This document shows, piece by piece, positions 7,006 through 12,202 of a stretch of DNA of 12,202 nt (position 1 is the stretch's first letter; every line of letters starts with the position of its first letter). The stretch covers positions 1 through 12,202 of the forward strand of contig CAJVPP010003238.1 of the NCBI GenBank assembly GCA_910592005.1, given 5' to 3'. Under the pieces are notes generated by a model, which was not told the origin of the DNA, searched no databases, and was given only the letters and a program-made list of their open reading frames with translations. The translations under genes and the position numbers were made by a program. Origin of the DNA: Funneliformis mosseae (lineage: Eukaryota; Glomeromycota; Glomeromycetes; Glomerales; Glomeraceae).

Positions 7006-7230
7006 GGTCAGATAAAGTGTTGGAGAGTGGTGTTCAAATTGTATATTTCAAACATAATCCTAGCAATTTCACAAAAGTTCACATGGTCACGTGCACTTGG
7101 GATACTATTGGAAAAAATGCTTCACTAGTACTAAATGGATTGAGGTGCGTTTATACTTGCATTGCAAATAATTCTCTACCTAACCTTCATTTGTTCTAAC
7201 CTTTGCTTGATTTTCAGATTCATATCCTGA
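7006..7230 (+). pseudogene. C-terminal exons of the Crinkler-type pseudogene downstream of the transposon
   Basis: Frame 7006-7144 continues the host gene from 6119 without a shift and has no stop. It then meets GTGCGT. A second short exon (7218-7230) completes an Arg codon, adds Phe-Ile-Ser and ends in TGA. Because this last part is intact while upstream parts hold many frameshifts, decay is uneven along the gene. An ATG-less short ORF call starting at 7017 is only a part of this exon, not a separate gene. An AATAAA at 7426-7431, 195 nt past the stop, could be the old poly-A signal. Confidence 0.7.
7145..7217 (+). other. Probable 73-nt spliceosomal intron
   Basis: Donor GTGCGT, a CTAAC branch-site match at about 7196-7200, a pyrimidine-rich stretch and acceptor TTTTCAG at 7217. 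Splicing joins an AG to A, preserving frame to a TGA three codons later. Confidence 0.65.
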
Positions 7231-7456
7231 CAAAAATTCGTGTTAGAAAGGAGATAAAGTTGCTATTTGCGTTTATAGGCTTCTAGTTTTTTATTCGTAA
7301 TATTCAACGTTAATTTATGAAAATTAAATATAGTAAATCCTTTATAGGAAAGTTTATTAAAATCTGGTTAGATCGGGAATATAAAAGATTAATCATTTCT
7401 TTTATATTATTACTTTTAGCTTAGAAATAAATAATAATGCGTCAATCAAGATGTTA
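7231..7456. other. Likely former 3' untranslated region
   Basis: AT-rich, no open frame. It contains AATAAA at 7426-7431 and no recognisable repeat. Confidence 0.4.
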
Positions 7457-7796
7457 GCCATTTCTAGATTCTTCTTTCAAGTCCGAGAATTTTTCGCCTT
7501 TGAGAACTTCGAGTCAGATTTGTGGCGAAGGGTTTAATGCTTTATCTTTTATTATTTTTATTTTTATTTTCGCAATTGATTCGTGGTTTTTGTATTTTAA
7601 CTTTAGGGATAAAAAAATTTCTTTTTGGATTTTTTCATTAATTTATTTATTTATTTATTTTCTGACGAATTATCGGGCCGCAGCATTAATTAAGTCTGCT
7701 TTCAATTTTTATCCACGTTTCGGTTCGATCGCGGCCGTAGCATTTAATATTTTTATTTTCCTGTTGTTTTTTATTATTTATATTATGTTTTCATAG
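7457..7796 (+). pseudogene. Hydrophobic open frame without ATG, possible terminal exon or fragment
   Basis: The frame is open from just after a TAG (about 7456) to the TAG after 7796, about 113 codons. The only methionine is near the C-terminus, so no standard start exists. From about codon 28 onward it has three or four strongly hydrophobic segments (Phe/Ile/Leu-rich) separated by short polar stretches such as NFRDKK and NYRAAALIKS. The middle part is GC-richer than its surroundings (CGATCGCGGCCG near 7727). An AATAAA at 7834-7839 follows 38 nt after the stop, a sensible poly-A distance. It may be the last exon of a membrane-protein gene, a 5'-truncated copy or a chance frame in T-rich DNA. 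I do not recognise it. Confidence 0.3.
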
Positions 7797-7833
7797 CGAG
7801 TGTAATGTAATGGTGGATTGAAGAGTCACGTCC

Positions 7834-7839
7834 AATAAA
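7834..7839 (+). terminator. Poly-A signal candidate
   Basis: AATAAA, 38 nt after the stop of the hydrophobic frame at 7457-7796. The hexamer is common by chance in DNA this AT-rich; position is the only support. Confidence 0.3.
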
Positions 7840-7924
7840 ACTTAGAAATTTTATCTATTATTAAATACTGCATTATACGTTGATATTATGATTCAAATTT
7901 CAATTTCAATATAAATTTTATTGA

Positions 7925-7967
7925 ATTGAAATCAAGAAAGATTTCAATAAAGCATATTCGATGCTTT
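7925..7967. repeat. Two consecutive small hairpins
   Basis: ATTGAAATC at 7925-7933 pairs with GATTTCAAT at 7940-7948 (9 bp, 6-nt loop). Directly after, AAAGCAT at 7949-7955 pairs with ATGCTTT at 7961-7967 (7 bp, 5-nt loop). They abut without spacing and lead into the large palindrome at 7980. Confidence 0.8.
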
Positions 7968-7979
7968 TATTTCGCTTAT

Positions 7980-8198
7980 GCTCCGGAAGCGACATCCCAC
8001 AAGGAAATCGCTCCGGAAGTGAATTCTAGAATGAAATCGCTCCGGAAGCGACATTCTAGAATGAAACAGCACTGGAAGCGATTTCCTTGTAGGATATCAC
8101 TTCCTTAGCAATTCCTTCAGGGATGTCGCTTCCGGAGCGACTTCATTCTAGAATGTCGCTTCCGGAGCGATTTCCTTGTGGGATGTCGCTTCCGGAGC
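7980..8198. repeat. Large palindrome made of smaller palindromic units (foldback repeat)
   Basis: The left arm (7980-8055) and the reverse complement of the right arm (8121-8198) match almost perfectly: about two substitutions, one single-base gap and a slight difference at the inner end. The spacer is about 65 bp and holds decayed versions of the same units. Each arm is built from GCTCCGGAAGCGAC and ATTCTAGAATG blocks, which are themselves palindromes (TCCGGA, CATTCTAGAATG), plus a distinct CCCACAAGGAAATC block. The whole can form a long cruciform or a hairpin RNA. There is no coding sense: open frames across it are by-products of the repeat. It is probably a foldback-type non-autonomous element; no target duplication was found. 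Confidence 0.85.
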
Positions 8199-8214
8199 GT
8201 TTTGAAAAAGAAAT

Positions 8215-8340
8215 GTAAGCCGAACGAGCCGGTTTACAAGCTGACTTAGCTTGGCTTGAATTGGATTGATAGCCCCAGCCGAACTGAGCCGAAATAAAAG
8301 TGGCTCGGCTTGAAATAATGTTATGCCAAGCCAAGCCGGG
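8215..8340. repeat. AAGCCGA/GGCTTGGCT-rich dispersed repeat
   Basis: This stretch is GC-richer than its flanks and consists of variants of AAGCCGA, GAGCC and GCTTGGCTTG on one side and CAGCCGA, GGCTCGGCTTG and CCAAGCCAAGCC on the other. The first and last parts are loosely complementary, suggesting a degraded inverted-repeat element. It starts only about 15 bp after the large palindrome, so the two may belong together. Confidence 0.45.
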
Positions 8341-9477
8341 TTATGCGGATCTTTAATCTAAAAAAATATTTCTATTTAAATTAATGACCATTGATTTCAT
8401 TGTAAGTGAAAAGATCATTTAGATCCGTTACTTCCGCGTAAGTAATTAACAAAAAATTACTTCTTATTGGATAAATTTCAATAGAATGAGAATTCCGTAA
8501 ACACTGGTTTTTATACAATAGTTAAAACCTTGAATATCTAATTTAGTGTGAACTGGTATAAATTTCCATCAGGATAAATCGTAAGAAGTGAACAAAGTTA
8601 TACCACTTTCACGAGGTATCGATAAATCGCGGCGAATTATGCGGAGGACAATCGTGTTATCATCATAACTAACTATTTTAAATATAGTGGTTTACTCTTG
8701 TTGGCGTTCTCATAATACGTAAAAGAATTTTTGTTTGGTAATATAGCAAACGAAAGAATTGCAAATATCGTGAAAATAAATATATTATCATTAAACTTCA
8801 TTTTGGAAAATTATGAAATTATTGAATCTTCATTAAAATGATATTAGTAAAGTAAAACTGAGGCGAAAAATGTGTATTTTAATCATATTTTCGTTCTAAT
8901 GCATTTTGCAGTAAATAAAGTTATACAAACTTTAATATGTGAATGTGAAATTTAATAAAGCTCATTTGAGGTTTCATTTGTCTCGAGATAATAATTTTCA
9001 TCAAATAATTAACTAGATACTTTTTTCTTTTTTTATGTCCCTGCATCCCATTGATATAATTACAATGATAATAAATAAATTGAAACTTGAAAGTGATCCA
9101 AAAAAAAGAAAATAATAAAAATACAAAATATTATAGACGAATTCTTTAACTTCATTCACTTGTATAAAATAAAGTTTAAGTAAAATCAAAATAAGGATTT
9201 TGCTTTAACTTAAAGTACTTACGCGCTTCTTTTTTTTTCAAAAAAAAAAAATAAATAAATTTTTTGCGATGAACCATTATGACGAAGAATTTTTATATTC
9301 TAACTTGCATCTGTTGCTTTGAGACGAAGAATGTCCAATAAACAACTAAGAATCAACTTAAAATTATCACAATTTAGCTCATTTAGTTGTTTTGAAAGTA
9401 GAATTAAATGAAAGTAATTTAGATTATTAAACTATTCTAACATTTAAAATAATGTTATAAGATACAGCATAAAAAGT
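8341..9477. other. Long AT-rich stretch with no gene seen
   Basis: Stops interrupt every frame. A hairpin at 8440-8462 (AAGTAATT/AATTACTT, 7-nt loop) and a T9-CA-A11 run at 9230-9251 that can self-pair are the only structures noted. I see no coding or RNA gene. Confidence 0.55.
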
Positions 9478-10798
9478 TTGTCAAAGATATATTTATTTCA
9501 TTTCCTGTGTCACGATCCAAAGTTGTTGCGGGAATTTTTTGAAAGAAATTTGACAGTGTTGAGGATTTCGACGATTACGAACATTTCGAATTTAATAGCT
9601 TCGACAATTTTTGAAGATTTAACAAAAATTTGCAAAGATTTAACACGTGTAGTCATTGGCTAGATCGTAATAATAGCCAAGGTCTCATATGATTAAAGTT
9701 CCATGCCGCCCATTTTTTTTTAGAGATCTTGAAAGAGATTCGGAATAATGAATAAAGTTAAGAAATATTAACGCGAGTTTTTCTCAAATTAAAAATTAAT
9801 TAATTGACCTCGAATTGTAATTGTATCTGGATATAAATCAGGATTTTCAAAGGTTGAAGGGTAATTATAAAATCTCAATGATTTTATGATTTTTATTACC
9901 TTCAAAACTTTTGGTATCCTCGAAACTTTCGCGGTTTTCCTTTAATAAAAATTTGGCAAACGTTAAAACAAGTGCCAGAAACTTTAAAAATAATGTTTGA
10001 TTATATAATATAATTTATTTACTTGTCAAATCTTAAAGGTCGATATACGGCCTGTTTTTCTTTTTTTGAAAATTTTGCTGGAAAATCGCTACGAAAATTT
10101 TTAGAACTTTTGCATATTAACTAGCATACTATATGTTTTTTTTCCGGGGACTTTATACATTAATTAAAACAAAATTCTCAATTAAAATCGTCTCAAATGG
10201 CAATGTATTATTATGTATGTAAAAATTATTATTTTTATTCCATTTATACGGATCAAGTAAAATATATGTAATCAAACTTTTAGAAAAGGAAAAGATATTG
10301 ATGATTATTTTTTTAAATCGAGTTATATAAAGATGTTAAGTTAATCTTATGCTAAGAATGAAATAGCTACTTAGGAAATTTAGATCCAGAATGAATACTT
10401 ACATCTAATAATACAAGATTCTTTGGAATGTCTTCTAGTTCTATAAGAGAAACGAAGTATTTAACTTTATAATATTGTATGGAGGATTGCGTTACGGATC
10501 ATATGATTAACTATGTTATTATGAGATGTCATTATTATATGGATAATTAAACCCAGCGTTCGAACTTTTCTTAAGTAGAAATCTCACGCACCGCTAACAC
10601 AATATTTTATATGGGCTTATTCATATTTTCGTTAATTTAATAAAATTATCAATTCAAGTTCTTTTTAAGTAATTCATAACAAACGCTTTATTCTAATTGC
10701 ATAGAAGATTTAAATGCCTAAGGAAACTTGTAGAAATATTTTGCTAACTTGAATGGTTATAAAGTTATGGATATTTATCTTTTATTTTCTACTTTCAG
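9478..10798. other. AT-rich stretch with no supported gene
   Basis: A plus-strand frame of about 75 codons is open to 9663 but has no ATG and no recognisable motif, so I do not call it. The rest has no open frame or clear repeat. The last bases before 10799 (CTACTTTCAG) look like a splice acceptor. Confidence 0.5.
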
Positions 10799-11138
10799 GG
10801 TAATTTCGACAGATATCAAGTAAGTTTAATTTCATGAATCTAACTTAGGCCGTTCTCACGCACCTCCCTCAATGTGATTTGATAGTGATTGAAATGGTGC
10901 ACAAGCATTACGATCAATTGAATAAAGATGTCGATCAGTGTTTGAGCAATCTATCTCTGTCTTTTTATCGGTTTTAAATGAAATTTCTTCAAGATAAAAA
11001 GCGGTAATCTTGGATGATAATCCATTTTTCAACCCTGTTAAACCAGCTGTTGAACCAAGTCTTATTCCAACCTCAGGTTCAGATTCTACTTCTAAAACTT
11101 CTAATGCGTTTACTAATAAATCAGTGAAAAGAAAATAA
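10799..11138 (+). pseudogene. 3' end of an unidentified spliced gene, decayed
   Basis: A splice acceptor (CTACTTTCAG, ends 10798) is followed by a 7-codon exon GNFDRYQ and a perfect GTAAGT donor at 10820. After a TAACTTAG acceptor (10848) the same frame continues for 42 codons to a TAA at 10975. That leaves only 29 nt between donor and acceptor, too short for normal splicing, so the intron is probably truncated. From 10926 a second frame is open except for a TAA at 10995 and ends at 11136-11138. Its tail is Pro/Ser/Thr-rich (ILDDNPFFNPVKPAVEPSL, then SGSDSTSKTS) and closes with basic KRK, like a disordered C-terminus. The overlap of the two frames indicates a frameshift. I do not recognise the family. 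Confidence 0.45.
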
Positions 11139-11592
11139 ATGGAATAATTGAATTCATAATAGCATAATTAAACGTTAGAAGATTGTAAATATTAAATCTT
11201 TGCATTTGAATATTTTGACATCTTTTATTTGCTGTAAGAATTTGTAACTTAAAAAGGAATATAATAATTTTTTGGCTGAAAATGAATATGAAAAGAAGGA
11301 AGTATGATTGTGCAATCTTTATTGTTGCTCAATCAATGGCAAAAAATTGACCAATCAGTGCTATTAAGCCTAAACTCTACATCATTAGGATAACAAAGTT
11401 TATTTGCTAACTGGAAGTTTAAGTTATAAACTATGAAAGAAATAAATACAAATTTATTTTAGTTGAAGGGTCAGGTCATCTTGATTGATGATTTATGTTT
11501 AAGGAAATAGATATTGGCAAAGATATAATTTTTATGTTATTTAAGATTATACTTTATTAATTATATGATAAAAATTTGTTAGTTTGTTAAGG
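11139..11592. other. AT-rich stretch without recognisable feature
   Basis: No open frame or repeat of note. Confidence 0.5.
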
Positions 11593-11765
11593 CAGTGATG
11601 GCAAATAACTAGGTCATTTGACCATTTTAACATGACTCTCAAATGACTTTTGAATGATCACATTATTTTGGTCATTTAAATAAGTCATTTTATAAATGAC
11701 AAATAACCTTGCATGACATTATCATTTGAAGTCATTTAGGTTATTTAAAATAATTTTTTAATACA
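11593..11765. mobile_element. Possible hAT-like element end with GTCATTT repeats
   Basis: The start CAGTGATGGCAAATAA resembles hAT terminal sequences. It is followed by about ten GTCATTT/AAATGAC motifs in both orientations within about 160 bp, including GGTCATTTGACC and paired copies such as GTCATTT...AAATGAC. This looks like a subterminal binding-site array. The matching end is missing: the nearest candidate (CCACCATCAGTA near 12014-12025) is only partly complementary and lacks a target duplication. It is therefore a fragment or a strongly diverged element. Confidence 0.45.
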
Positions 11766-12202
11766 ATTTTAGGATTAAGTATATATAAAATATTTTAGTA
11801 ATCTATGATAAGTATAAATTAATATAATGTATAAAAAATACCATAAATTTTTCATATAGCACATTCTATTAAAAAATTTGTCATTAAAAAAATTTAAATA
11901 ATTTTTTTTCATGTGATTTCATTAAATTATATTAATGAAAATTATCAGTTATTAAAATTGATTAGCTATATTATTAAAATAATTTGAATTTTATTAACTA
12001 GAACTGAATTAGCCACAAAAAATCCCACCATCAGTATACAAGTATGCTAAAAATAATATGGAATAGATCAGGCGTAAATGTCATTATTGTTATATGGGAC
12101 CTTTGTAATAGAAAAGGGGGAAACAGCCGGAAAAATAAAAAATGAGTTAATGCTAAATCTGAACATATTTTGACCTAAAAATCATATTTGGCATATAAAA
12201 GT
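11766..12202. other. AT-rich stretch at window end
   Basis: No coding frame. Apart from the weak candidate transposon end near 12014-12025, nothing stands out. Confidence 0.5.

Larger units (their letters stand above)
4399..7230 (+). pseudogene. Crinkler-type (CRN-like) P-loop NTPase with nuclease-like C-terminal part, decayed and split by a transposon
   Basis: Coding remnants stay in order on one strand. The first runs from 4399 through the ATG at 4448 to a TAA at 4541, in a linker that leads to the P-loop. The P-loop itself (about 4544-4580) is degenerate: a His-Gly-Thr-Arg start remains but the Gly-Lys-Ser/Thr core is lost. The next runs 4633-4953 and has a clear Walker B, NIVLFFDDIDILL, at 4846-4884. 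Further NTPase pieces shift frame near 4955, 5056, 5103-5126, 5313, 5423 and 5524. The C-terminal piece (5696-6119, continued at 7006-7144) has stops at 5828 and 5957 and the motif LLELLAT, consistent with the E-x-L part of a PD-(D/E)XK-like nuclease site. The last exon is joined by an intron at 7145-7217. Family knowledge: NTPase plus REase modules of this kind occur in eukaryotic CR effectors, which are numerous in Rhizophagus. It cannot encode a full protein. Confidence 0.75.

Noticed and set aside
7017..7199. 60-codon frame as a stand-alone gene
   Set aside because: It is the C-terminal exon of the Crinkler-type pseudogene read on into the 7145-7217 intron, and it starts at TTG, not ATG.
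7926..8108. Plus-strand open frame across the large palindrome
   Set aside because: It follows the repeat units, has no ATG start and has no independent coding signal.
8143..8334. Minus-strand open frame
   Set aside because: It spans the right arm of the palindrome and the GCC/GGC-rich repeat; its composition is explained by those repeats.
9230..9251. T-run/A-run as a transcription terminator or transposon hairpin
   Set aside because: Homopolymer runs are common in this AT-rich DNA; no GC stem, gene end or repeat boundary is associated with it.
9478..9663. Plus-strand open frame of about 61-75 codons
   Set aside because: No ATG, no recognisable motif, no splice or poly-A support, and a length that chance can produce in a 12-kb window.
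11593..12025. Complete hAT element from 11593 to about 12025
   Set aside because: The candidate right end (CCACCATCAGTA) pairs only over about seven bases with the left end and no 8-bp duplication flanks it.
1..12202. tRNA or rRNA genes
   Set aside because: I found no cloverleaf with a GGTTCGA-type T arm in a sensible context and no rRNA-like conserved stretch; a tRNA search program would settle this.

Overview
This window looks like gene-poor, AT-rich nuclear DNA from an arbuscular mycorrhizal fungus, most likely Rhizophagus or a close relative. The evidence is strong AT bias, short (about 70 nt) GT-AG introns with CTAAC-like branch sites, many short non-autonomous DNA transposons, and a decayed gene of the P-loop NTPase plus nuclease-like Crinkler type that is multicopy in Glomeromycotina. 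The assignment rests on pattern recognition, not a database search. I see no intact, confidently functional protein-coding gene.

Layout. 1-130: a GC-richer repeat fragment with a strong hairpin, cut by the window edge. 405-475: a 16-bp tandem repeat, followed by a promoter-like stretch that may be a solo LTR (about 405-911). 1220-1361: a small inverted-repeat element. 1357-2480: a larger, diverged foldback element whose interior holds a fragment of the MITE found at 3598. 3106-3438 (minus): an orphan ORF. 3598-3876: a complete 279-bp hAT-type MITE with a perfect 8-bp target duplication. 4136-7230 (plus): the Crinkler-type pseudogene, with frameshifts, stops and a degenerate P-loop. It is split by an 878-bp hAT-type element (6120-6997), which is itself split by a 406-bp inverted-repeat element with TA ends (6495-6900). 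7457-7796: an open hydrophobic frame with no ATG. 7925-8198: two small hairpins and a large palindrome built from smaller palindromes. 8215-8340: a GCC/GGC-rich repeat. 10799-11138: remains of an unidentified spliced gene. 11593-11765: one end of a possible hAT-like element rich in GTCATTT. The rest is AT-rich DNA in which I see nothing.

The best result is stratigraphic. The Crinkler-type gene came first, the hAT-type element inserted into its nuclease-like part, and the TA-flanked element then inserted into the hAT element. Removing the hAT element plus one target copy rejoins the host reading frame exactly, which fixes its boundaries. The two hAT-type families here also share an ACCGGTT subterminal motif. 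I found no evidence of a new functional system. What is unusual is the density of nested, palindrome-rich non-autonomous elements and a Cys-rich coding relic carried inside the youngest insert.
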